NCBI GenBank assembly: GCA_031761405.1
Contig: JASEVX010000001.1
Location: 45,115,669-45,179,668 of the forward strand
Reading direction: 5' to 3'
DNA from: Serripes groenlandicus
Lineage: Eukaryota; Mollusca; Bivalvia; Cardiida; Cardiidae
Length of the DNA: 64,000 bases
In this document: in pieces, positions 56,285 to 64,000 of the stretch
How positions within the stretch are numbered: position 1 is the stretch's first letter
Layout: each line of letters opens with the position of its first letter
Notes under the pieces: model-generated
Databases searched by the model: none
What the model was told of the DNA's origin: nothing
The model's input: the letters and a program-made list of their open reading frames with translations, nothing else
Program-made: the position numbers and the translations under genes

Positions 56285-56690
56285 TTAACCCCCTTTCCCA
56301 CATAGAAAGAATCTGCAGCAGTGGAAATTGACCTGTATTTTATCCCTTTCCCTCATATAGACGTTTTCTGTAGCAGACAGCTTTTTGAAATCATGGCGAC
56401 AAAAGAAGAATTTGCTCAAAACGAGCAATTCCTCCTTTTGCCACATGTTTTCAATGTCTTTAACCCTTTCCCTCATATAGAAGCTTTCTTATGCCTCTAC
56501 AGCAGACGGCTTTTTGAAAACATAGTGACAAAAGAAAAAATTGCTCAAAACAAGCAATTTCTCCTTTTGCCACAATGTTATCCACTTTTAGTCATAGGTT
56601 ATCCTTTCAATTAGAGATTTTCTATTTTTTGACAAAATATGTTTAAAGTCGTCTGCTGCAGAGTTGTCTTATGAGGTCAACTCTATCATG
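56285..56690. mobile_element. cluster of M1 copies
   Basis: Left scrap at 56289, then TATCCCTTTCCCTCATATAG (56340) to CACATGTTTTCAATG, then TTTAACCCTTTCCCTCATAT (56459) to GTCGTCTGCTGCAGAGTTGT (56667). The second has AATTGCTCAAAACAAGCAAT at its centre. Confidence 0.7.
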
Positions 56691-57124
56691 AGCTTTGGTC
56701 AGGACAGCATTTCTTTTGCAAATTATAAATTGAAAAGGGGCCATAGCTGATATTATTTAAATCCATCATCACTGGACACCATAATAACTTACAGACGGAC
56801 AGATAAGCCCCTTAAACTTATATAAAATGAACAGCCATTTTCAGTTTTAGTATTGAATCATTCATATCTTGCAGGAACATGCATGAATAATAACAAAATG
56901 TTCATTCAAAGATTGCAAACATAGAATAATCGTATTGAATTGAATGAATATACATGTAATGCAAAGCTTGCATGCAACAACTGGTTATGTATCATAAAAC
57001 GGCTGTTAAAATAGGTTAAGGTATATTTTTATTGCTTTTAATGATATGTAAAATAACAGCTTTTGTCAATCATTTCTATGTTCTATGTTCTAATGTTATA
57101 TCATTACAGATTTACCAACTATCA

Positions 57125-57480
57125 TGTTACCCCTTACCCTCATACAGAGGCATGTTGATGAAAAATACCAACTTTTGAAAACATTATGACAAAAGAATAA
57201 ATTGCTCATAGTAAGAAATTTCTCCTTTTTCCACATATTTTCAAAGTTGTCTGCTTCAGAATTGCTGTATGTCGGAAAGGGGGATTAACTCTTTCCCACA
57301 TATGACAATTCTGCAGCAGACGACTTTGAACATAGGTTATCGATTTAATTGCTAAAAGTGGAAAACATTGTGGCAAAAGGAGAAATTGCTTGTTTTGAGC
57401 AATTTCTTCTTTAGTCACTATGTTTTCAAAAAGCCGTCTGCTGTAGAGGCGTCAGAAAGCATCTATATGAGGGAAAGGGG
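57125..57480. mobile_element. two M1 copies
   Basis: One at about 57130-57290 (CTTACCCTCATACAGAGGCA to CTGTATGTCGGAAAGGGGGA), the next from TTAACTCTTTCCCACATATG (57285) to CTATATGAGGGAAAGGGGAA. Confidence 0.7.
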
Positions 57481-57482
57481 AA

Positions 57483-57635
57483 TTAACTCTTTCAGCCCCG
57501 ACTGTTCCATGTTAAAAAAAAGGCAACTCTATTTGTCATGCAAAAGGAGTTTTGGAATCTTTTCATAACTAAAAATTTCAGGTGAGACAGCTTGTTATAA
57601 GCCGACTCACCCGAATCTGTATTGTTTAATGCAAA
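57483..57635 (-). mobile_element. MITE M2, copy 3, truncated
   Basis: TTAACTCTTTCAGCCCCG at the left, then CAGGTGAGACAGCTTGTTAT and CTCACCCGAATCTGTATTG in the reverse order of copies 1 and 2. The far end is missing. Confidence 0.65.
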
Positions 57636-57835
57636 TGATTACACAATTATTGTTTTCCCCTTTATTTCTTTTTGTCAGCAGCAGATACATGAAAAGTTAT
57701 ATACATTGTATCTGGAAAAAACTTAATTAGCTGACATCATTTTTAAGCAAAGCAGCATGCAATTAATTAATTAAGGCGAAATATGCAATGTGTGTTTGTT
57801 TTATTTAAATTGAGATGGAATCATAACAGAAGGCC

Positions 57836-57978
57836 TGTAACAAATCTGCAGCAGACGACTAACAATTTTAAAATTAAGTGTTGAAAACATCCTGGCAAAA
57901 GGTGAAATTGCCATAATGTTTCCAATAGTTTTCTGCTGCAGAGGTGTCAGAATGTGTCTGTATGTTGGGAAGGGTTAA
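57836..57978. mobile_element. shortened M1 copy
   Basis: ACAAATCTGCAGCAGACGAC to GAATGTGTCTGTATGTTGGG and AAGGGTTAA; the central hairpin has been reduced to one arm. Confidence 0.55.
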
Positions 57979-58058
57979 TACAAACCCAAAATAGCAGATT
58001 CCTACAGTTGGTTGTAGCTCAAGAGAACATTTATGGATTGTAATCAAGGTCTAGTTTA

Positions 58059-58278
58059 GGAATCCGCTGTGGTCGAGTGGTTAGCGTCGGGGATTTCGAA
58101 ACCGGGTGTCCCGGGTTCGATCCCCAGTCGCGGCACTACGCTCATGGTGGAGTGCCCTTGGGCAAGGCACATTTTCTAGCCTAGTACTGGTTTGTTTACC
58201 CAGGGATCATGAATAATTAAATTTAATTGTGCGCTAAATGACCTTAGCTGTCGATGCGCCATAAAACAATATATACAT
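58059..58278 (+). mobile_element. tRNA-derived SINE, copy 3, full length, with 15-bp TSD
   Basis: GGAATCCGCTGTGGTCGAGT through the same body as copy 1 to CATAAAACAATATATACATT. It is flanked by TCAAGGTCTAGTTTA at 58044-58058 and again at 58279-58293, a perfect 15-bp target duplication. Inserted in a nesprin intron, antisense to the gene. Confidence 0.96.
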
Positions 58279-58410
58279 TCAAGGTCTAGTTTAACATGTA
58301 TTTTATTTCCAAAACCTGTGTTTAAAAATATTTAAATCAGTCAACTCCGTTGACACAGTTTATTTATGCATATTATAAGTTAACAAGTAACTGGATTGCA
58401 AGCAATACCA

Positions 58411-58669
58411 TAGTCCCCTACCGGTTTGCACTAAGTCCAAAAAGGGGCATAACTCATTAAAAAATTGACGAAATCCCAGGAAACGCGAACTTGATCTGTG
58501 ACACATGATTACAAAGGCATATACAAAATTTCAGCTCAATACCTCAAAGCATGTAGAAAAAAAGTGCGGAAAACTGATTTGCCGGACTGACTGACTGACT
58601 GACAGATGGACGGACTGACGGACGGAGTGCAAACCTAAGAGTCCCCTTCGGCACGCCGGTAGGGGACTA
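58411..58669. mobile_element. TIR element with TAGTCCCCTACCGG ends
   Basis: TAGTCCCCTACCGG at 58411-58424 and CCGGTAGGGGACTA ending at about 58669 are perfect inverted ends. GGTTTGCACT and AGTGCAAACC just inside form a second inverted pair. The interior has CTGACTGACTGACTGACAGA and GGACGGACTGACGGACGG repeats. No transposase. Non-autonomous DNA element in the intron. Confidence 0.85.
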
Positions 58670-59209
58670 AAAAGAGCAGTAACTCCATCAAAACTTGTGT
58701 TTTTAAATCAGTCTAATTTGACCTGTATTTTATGAGGTTAAAACCATGTACCAAAAAGAATTTAAATCCATCAACCCCATCATGAGTTATTTTCATAGTG
58801 GCAAAAGAAGACATTGCTCAAGAAGTTTTCAACTCTATTGAACATTACAATTTTCATTCATAGAGCTTTTCCCAATTGGCTTCATGTTGGAAAGCGATTA
58901 AGAAAGGAACGCTTCTTAACTTAAAACCATTCATCTTTCTTCTAGATTCTCCTTAATGGAAACATCGGAAAGAAAGAGTGGCAAATTTTGAAAAATAATT
59001 TTGTTAATGGATATCTTCGAACCTCAAGAGAGTGCAAACATGTAAAAATCATTTCTATTAACATTTTAAAACTCCAGCAAGTTGAGGGAGAGAAATTGAA
59101 CAATCATATTTCGTAAAGATAAATAATTAAATGCAGACAACAACACAATAAAGCACACAGAGACCAACATTCCCAAAGTTAATAAACAAGCTCGAGTAAA
59201 ATAGTCTAC

Positions 59210-59224
59210 CTCTTTGAAATACTC
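59210..59224 (-). CDS. SYNE1: nesprin, candidate 15-nt microexon
   Basis: On the minus strand CTGATTTTTTCACAG is followed by GAGTATTTCAAAGAG and then GTAGAC. The 15 bases encode EYFKE in phase 0 and lie between two exons joined in phase 0 (60579-60784 ends in a complete Lys codon; 54546-54875 begins with a complete Asp codon). Inclusion would insert five residues at the junction of a spectrin repeat without a shift. The acceptor has a strong T tract; the donor is fair. Short in-frame exons of this kind are usually tissue-regulated in animals. No transcript evidence. Confidence 0.5.
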
Positions 59225-59288
59225 CTGTGAAAAAATCAGTAAAATGTTTGTAAAAGAATCATCTCATATTGTCATCTAAATGAATTGC

Positions 59289-59516
59289 TTAACCCTTTCC
59301 CTCATATAGACGCTTTCTGACGCCTGCAGCAGACGGCTTTCTTAAAACATAGTGACAAAAGAAGAAATTGCACAAAACGTGCAATTTCTCCTTTTGCCAC
59401 AATGTTTTCCACTTTTTGTCATAGGTTATCCATTCAATTATGGAGATTTTCTATGTTTTGTCAAAATACGTTCAAAGTCGTCTGCTGCAGAATTGTCGTA
59501 TGAGGGAAAGGGTTAA
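59289..59516. mobile_element. hairpin MITE M1, complete copy
   Basis: 228 bp from TTAACCCTTTCCCTCATATA to GTATGAGGGAAAGGGTTAA, nearly identical to 51654-51883 including the CAC/GTG stem variant. It shares its right TTAA with the next copy. Confidence 0.9.
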
Positions 59517-59695
59517 CCCCTTTCCCACATGTAACAAATATGCAACAGACAACTTTCACAATATCTAGGCAAAAATATGGAAACTCTCTAGAAGTGAAAG
59601 TATTATCATTGAAGAGAGTTGAAATCATTGTGACAAAAAGAGAAATCTGCTGCAGATGCATCAAATAACCTCTACAATGTGGTAAGAGTAATTTG
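59513..59695. mobile_element. M1 copy abutting the previous one
   Basis: TTAACCCCTTTCCCACATGT, CAACAGACAACTTTCAC, then CTGCTGCAGATGCATC and TGTGGTAAGAG. It uses the same TTAA as its neighbour, as expected if a new copy landed in the flanking TTAA of an old one. Confidence 0.65.
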
Positions 59696-60201
59696 AGTTT
59701 TGATGTGTTTCAAAGCATTTTTTCCGTTATATGATGAGAAGAAATCGGACTGGTGAAGGTGATGCAATTGGAACATATTTGTGAATTTAATATAATCATC
59801 TTGCATAAGCAAGATTTCAAAAATATCACAATTAGATTTATATTCTATGGGGTTCCCATAATTTGGATCCAGTTTCTTCTTTAGCTTATAAATACTTAAT
59901 AATTTACATTCATGGCGAAACAAATTTTGAGGATTATATTTCAAACTCTTGTCGTCTGCTTCCTTGATACTCAACCAGCCTCCGCCTAATGTGTCGCAAG
60001 TTTCCAATGGTTGACCCCACTCTCGCCGGATTCAGGAACTCGAAAGTATTATCGCAAGATTCCACCAAGGATAATGAGCTCTATTTCTGAACCATTGTCG
60101 CCCAACTTGAATTGAACAAGGCACTTGGGAAACACTCAACATAATTTTATCAGTAATTTGAAAACAATCAAATGATTCAAATCATTATCATCAACAGTTT
60201 G

Positions 60202-60561
60202 AACACTTTCTCACATGCAGACACATTTTGAATAATTCACAGCAGAAGTCCTATGAAAACATTGTGGCAAAAGGAAAAGTTGCTCATTTTGAAAAAAAAA
60301 TCCTTTTCAACTTTTGTCTATACAGTCCAACCTATGTTTAAAGACCACCCATGGGAAGAGAACAATATGGTCTTTTCTCTCAGGTGGTCTTTTAGTGCAG
60401 GGTCATTTATGCAGAAATGAATAATTGGGAAATTATAAGTGTGCTTACTATAGACAGGGAATTGCAGTACAAAGGTGGTCCTTTATCACAGGTTTGACTG
60501 TAAACTTTTAAAAAACATTGCTTCAGAGGGGTCAAAATGTGTCTGCATGTGAAAAGGTTAA
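60202..60561. mobile_element. M1 copy split by another MITE
   Basis: The left part (CACTTTCTCACATGCAGACA, GGCAAAAGGAAAAGTTGCTC) ends near 60320 and the right part (CATTGCTTCAGAGGGGTC, GTCTGCATGTGAAAAGGTTA) resumes after 60502. The insertion is the element at 60323-60500. Confidence 0.65.
60323..60500. mobile_element. TA-flanked MITE nested in M1
   Basis: CAGTCCAACCTATGTTTAAA at the left and TTTATCACAGGTTTGACTG at the right are imperfect inverted ends, with TA immediately outside each (60321-60322 and 60501-60502). TA duplication fits a Tc1/mariner-type mobiliser (inference). Internal GACCACCC and GGTGGTC pieces recur. Confidence 0.75.
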
Positions 60562-60578
60562 ACAGATAGTAAACCCAC

Positions 60579-60784
60579 CTTATGTTGCCTGATAATACTG
60601 TCTAGTTTGGTTATCTCCCCTGGAAGTGGTTTGTGTGTATGCTGTAAAGCCTCGGCCTCATCCAGCCATCCCATCATGTTCTCCACATCTGTCTTAAACT
60701 GGGACCATTCCTTCCGGTGCTGATCATACCTGTAGTCCTTCTGGATCGCTGTGGCTTGTAACACTTCCCATCTTTGTACTATGA
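60579..60784 (-). CDS. SYNE1: nesprin, spectrin-repeat exon
   Basis: 206 bp from GTTATTCAG to CATAAG/GTGGGT. After two bases completing a Val codon it reads IVQRWEVLQATAIQKDYRYD, then KEWSQFKTDVENMMGWLDEA and ends IIRQHK. RW near the end of one helix and W-x-x-F...WLDEAE at the start of the next are classic spectrin-repeat positions. The phase agrees with 61295-61409 upstream and phase 0 downstream. Confidence 0.92.
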
Positions 60785-61069
60785 CTGAATAACAGACAGT
60801 GGACTAGGTTACTTAACTAACATGTCTTCAACAAGGAAATATATCAGTCACATGATGATTTCAGCAAAAATACCATGTCTTGCTTATATTTAAAGGACCT
60901 TATTATAAAAAACATGATAGTGTTGAAAGAGTATATGTGTCGCTTATTAATAACCAAATATTGTAATCAACAAGAGGGTTATTTTTATGAAACATAAGTC
61001 TCCCATTTTCAAGTCATCTGCTATATATGCATCAGAAAGCATCTGTATGTGGGAAATCAATAATTTAAA

Positions 61070-61215
61070 CAAGAGCACCGCGTACGGCACAGACGCTCGA
61101 CTGATAGAAAACAGAAAAAAAAAAGCTGAGCTAAACAAAAAACCTTAACCGGACGACCACACCGCCGCAGACGCCGATGACGACACCAGGGTCATGACAA
61201 TAGCTCTCGGTTTTT
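61070..61215. repeat. element end fragments in intron
   Basis: AACAAGAGCACCGCGTACGG with CACAGACGCTCG, then AACCGGACGACCACACCGCC, resemble tips of dispersed elements of the kind at 26607-28702 in reverse. Borders not defined. Confidence 0.4.
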
Positions 61216-61294
61216 TCAAAAGTCTAGCTAAAAATGACAGGACAGGTATTGCCGATTATCTTTTAGGTAGCTTGGTATAAACTGTCAAACATAC

Positions 61295-61409
61295 CTCTCA
61301 CTTGAGTGTCGGCACTATCAATGTTACGTAATCCAGTCTCGTTTTTTAAATGCCTTTGTATGGTTCGAACATCTTCTACACAGTTCTCTGCTTCCTCCAT
61401 ACTTGTCAG
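61295..61409 (-). CDS. SYNE1: nesprin, most upstream exon found with confidence
   Basis: 115 bp from CATATTTTACAG to GAGAG/GTATGT. It reads LTSMEEAENCVEDVRTIQRH then LKNETGLRNIDSADTQVR and one base of Val. The pattern is spectrin-like helix. It starts in phase 0 and ends in phase 1, matching 60579-60784. In a giant nesprin more exons should lie upstream, beyond 64000; alternatively the short exon candidate at 63609-63698 joins here in phase 0. Confidence 0.88.
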
Positions 61410-61577
61410 CTGTAAAATATGTATTAAGTTCGTCAATATCAATGACTCTTTCTCTTTTATATGATAAGACTCTTTTATAGGTAAAGACTTTGATACCTTG
61501 AGAGCGGTGAAATAATTTTTTCTATATTACATTATATTACACTGCAGGAGGCCGAAATTGATGTAAGGAGATATTTT

Positions 61578-61729
61578 TTAAACCCTTTCCCTCATATAGA
61601 CGCTTTCTGACGCCTCTGCAGCAAACAACTTTTTGAAAACATAGTGACAATAGAAGAAATTGCTCAAAACGAGCAATTTCTTCTTTTGACACAATGTTTT
61701 CCACTTTTAGTCATAGGTTATCCATTCAA
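61578..61729. mobile_element. left part of an M1 copy interrupted by a tandem insertion
   Basis: Starts AAACCCTTTCCCTCATATAG, has the GAAATTGCTCAAAACGAGCA centre and runs to GTTATCCATTCAA at 61729. The expected continuation (TTATAGAGATTTTCTATTTT) is found only at 63961, so the 2231 bases between were added to it. Confidence 0.85.
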
Positions 61730-62855
61730 TTTAAATGACCCAACAAAACAATATACAGCAGAAACTATTTATTATATAGCTACAACATACATTTCACATC
61801 CCTAAAATATCTTTGGCTTTCAGGGGCAATGACAGTTGTCAACTGAAGACTTAGCCTGTAGGCTGTATTTCTAGAGTCACTTCAGAAACAAGAGAGCATA
61901 GTATATAGGTTGAAACTGGGCTTCAGAAGAGACAAGTTACTTCGACTGCAGTGAGTCAAAGAAAGTCAAAAATTAAGCTGCAGTGAGCTCTAGGAAAGTT
62001 AGAGGTTAAGCTACAGTGAGCTTACTTACATTACTGGTAAAAGCTGCAGTGAGCTTACTTTGACTGCAGTGAGTCAAAGAAAGTCACAAATTAAGCTGCA
62101 ATGAGCTCTAGGAAAGTTGGAGGTAAAGCTACAGTGAGCTTACAATACTGGTAAAAGTTGCAGTGAGCTTACTTCGACTGCAGTGAGTCAAAGCAAGTCA
62201 CAAATTAAGCTGCAGTGAGCTCTAGGAAAGTTGGAGGTTAAGCTACAGTGAGCTTAAATTACTGGTAAGAAGCTGCAGTGAGCTTAGTGCGTTACATCAT
62301 GTAGATAGAATAACATGTTCTGTGATATAAGCTACAGTGAGCTTACCATGGACCATGGTATAATCTACAGCGAGCTTATTATAATATAGGACATAGCGTA
62401 AGCGAGATCTGAAATGATAAACTGCTGTGAGCTAGAACTTATGCTCTCTTGTCTCCACGACGTTTAACTTCACATGCTGTACTTTTTTGGGGCAAAATGC
62501 CAAATGTGAAATATCGCAGTCTCCAGATGCACATATGTCACTCCCAACATAAAATGACAGGAATCAAACCGGAATCAGAGAAGACTAAATAAGCATATAC
62601 AGATAAAGTACAAGAGTACACACAGAAATCAAAGAAAGTGGTGGTGGGGTGGACGGCGGTAACGACAATGTTTATCAGCGAAATGGCTACGACGGCTGCT
62701 GAAACAAAAACTGTGACGTAGCATATATTTACCTATCATTAGGTATCAAGTAACAGGGCATGATTGGCTGTCATTTCTAGCAATTCTGAGGCCCTGCATG
62801 GTGGTTGCTCTAATTGTTGTATCATTTAAAACTACCGTCAATAAATGACTCTCAC
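61730..62855. repeat. 1.1-kb unit, copy 1
   Basis: 1126 bp from TTTAAATGACCCAAC to AAATGACTCTCAC. It contains about twelve short motifs of the form AAGCTRCAGTGAGCTT between 61970 and 62440. Its segment 62493-62661 (GGCAAAATGCCAAATG to GACGGCGG) differs completely from the matching place of copy 2; the rest appears identical to copy 2 by eye. No credible ORF in the private segment of this copy. Confidence 0.9.
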
Positions 62856-63960
62856 TTTAAATGACCCAACAAAACAATATACAGCAGAAACTATTTATTA
62901 TATAGCTACAACATACATTTCACATCCCTAAAATATCTTTGGCTTTCAGGGGCAATGACAGTTGTCAACTGAAGACTTAGCCTGTAGGCTGTATTTCTAG
63001 AGTCACTTCAGAAACAAGAGAGCATAGTATATAGGTTGAAACTGGGCTTCAGAAGAGACAAGTTACTTCGACTGCAGTGAGTCAAAGAAAGTCAAAAATT
63101 AAGCTGCAGTGAGCTCTAGGAAAGTTAGAGGTTAAGCTACAGTGAGCTTACTTACATTACTGGTAAAAGCTGCAGTGAGCTTACTTTGACTGCAGTGAGT
63201 CAAAGAAAGTCACAAATTAAGCTGCAATGAGCTCTAGGAAAGTTGGAGGTAAAGCTACAGTGAGCTTACAATACTGGTAAAAGTTGCAGTGAGCTTACTT
63301 CGACTGCAGTGAGTCAAAGCAAGTCACAAATTAAGCTGCAGTGAGCTCTAGGAAAGTTGGAGGTTAAGCTACAGTGAGCTTAAATTACTGGTAAGAAGCT
63401 GCAGTGAGCTTAGTGCGTTACATCATGTAGATAGAATAACATGTTCTGTGATATAAGCTACAGTGAGCTTACCATGGACCATGGTATAATCTACAGCGAG
63501 CTTATTATAATATAGGACATAGCGTAAGCGAGATCTGAAATGATAAACTGCTGTGAGCTAGAACTTATGCTCTCTTGTCTCCACGACGTTTAACTTCACA
63601 TGCTGTACTTTTTTGGTGTCAGAACTTCTTGAACGACTACGCTCGTTAGTTATTCGAGATGACCGCCTGGTCATAGATCGCCCACGTCGGGAAGACATAG
63701 TTAATTCCACAGATAATGATGAATAGTCCGAAGAATTAATAGTAAAGTGAGTAAATTAGAAATATAACGACAATGTTTATCAGCGAAATGGCTACGACGG
63801 CTGCTGAAACAAAAACTGTGACGTAGCATATATTTACCTATCATTAGGTATCAAGTAACAGGGCATGATTGGCTGTCATTTCTAGCAATTCTGAGGCCCT
63901 GCATGGTGGTTGCTCTAATTGTTGTATCATTTAAAACTACCGTCAATAAATGACTCTCAC
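62856..63960. repeat. 1.1-kb unit, copy 2
   Basis: 1105 bp, head to tail with copy 1. Shared parts are 62856-63616 and 63768-63960. The private segment 63617-63767 contains the ATG-led open frame described below. Both copies share ATATATTTACC and a CTACGTCAC-type half CRE on the minus strand upstream of that frame. Confidence 0.9.
63609..63698 (-). CDS. candidate alternative first exon of a short nesprin
   Basis: On the minus strand, an ATG at 63698, preceded by an in-frame stop 60 bases earlier and with A at -3, opens MSSRRGRSMTRRSSRITNER and continues SRSRSSDTKK, 30 codons. A possible donor follows (AAAAAA/GTACAG), and another 12 bases on (CAT/GTGAAG) is also in phase 0. The next exon (61295-61409) begins in phase 0, so a protein of roughly 490 residues with a few spectrin repeats and KASH would result, resembling the short KASH isoforms of vertebrate SYNE genes. 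Against it: the frame sits in a duplicated, inserted unit, the donor is weak, and unspliced reading reaches a stop after about 46 codons. Confidence 0.3.
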
Positions 63961-64000
63961 TTATAGAGATTTTCTATTTTTTGACAAATATGTTCCAAGT
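63961..64000. mobile_element. right part of the interrupted M1 copy
   Basis: TTATAGAGATTTTCTATTTT then TTGACAAATATG is the M1 sequence that should follow 61729. It runs off the window edge. Confidence 0.85.

Noticed and set aside
59672..60007. 111-codon minus-strand ORF in a nesprin intron (starts METCDTLGGGW)
   Set aside because: Some coding-like character, but no conserved splice borders or phase agreement with the nesprin exons, and no family recognised.
1..64000. Endogenous virus or toxin genes
   Set aside because: No capsid, envelope, integrase-protease or toxin signature was seen; the reverse transcriptase remnants are of non-LTR (LINE) type.

Overview
This is an animal nuclear window, almost certainly from a mollusc and most likely a heterodont bivalve. 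The evidence is intron-split genes with GT/AG borders, an AT-rich background, a tRNA-headed SINE with target-site duplications, non-LTR retrotransposon debris, a Tc1-like transposase remnant, and several short repeat families of a kind I associate with bivalve genomes. The taxon is inferred; no marker gene settles it. No rRNA, functional tRNA, CRISPR or bacterial operon is present.

Layout. 0.6-3.2 kb: a badly broken minus-strand coding remnant of a multi-copy family with a FEN1/XPG-like nuclease pattern. 4.9-9.0 kb: dispersed repeats. 9.4-12.2 kb: an intact single-exon class A GPCR gene (10764-12071, plus strand) with a candidate TATA/Inr promoter and a poly(A) signal. 12.4-16.4 kb: repeats and a dead LINE ORF2 split by a SINE. 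17-25 kb: TTAA-flanked MITEs, a palindromic element inside another element, and two tandem-repeat arrays carrying oestrogen-response-element-like palindromes. 25.6 kb: one possible orphan exon. 26.6-33.7 kb: tandem-repeat elements, a truncated Tc1-like transposase, nested elements and a second LINE scrap. 35.4-38.1 kb: a 32-bp minisatellite of about 80 units.

42.4-61.4 kb (minus strand) holds the 3' end of a nesprin gene (SYNE/Msp300/ANC-1 family). I could place seven exons whose splice phases all agree, plus a 15-nt microexon. They encode spectrin-repeat sequence, a Ser/Arg/Pro linker and a complete KASH domain ending PPPV, with the SUN-linking Cys at -23. The 5' part of the gene presumably lies beyond the right edge. 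The introns are packed with about thirty copies of one 150-230 bp TTAA MITE whose centre is a hairpin.

At the right edge a unit of about 1.1 kb occurs twice head to tail, inserted cleanly into one of these MITEs. The two copies look identical except for one internal 150-170 bp segment. The segment of the second copy carries an ATG-led, Arg/Ser-rich 30-codon stretch that could be an alternative first exon of a short nesprin.

The GPCR and nesprin genes have no evident functional link. Most of the window is transposon biology. The observations most worth checking are the swapped segment and possible first exon, the microexon, the hairpin MITE burst, an isolated miRNA-like hairpin at 39.35 kb, and the repeat-borne nuclear-receptor motifs.
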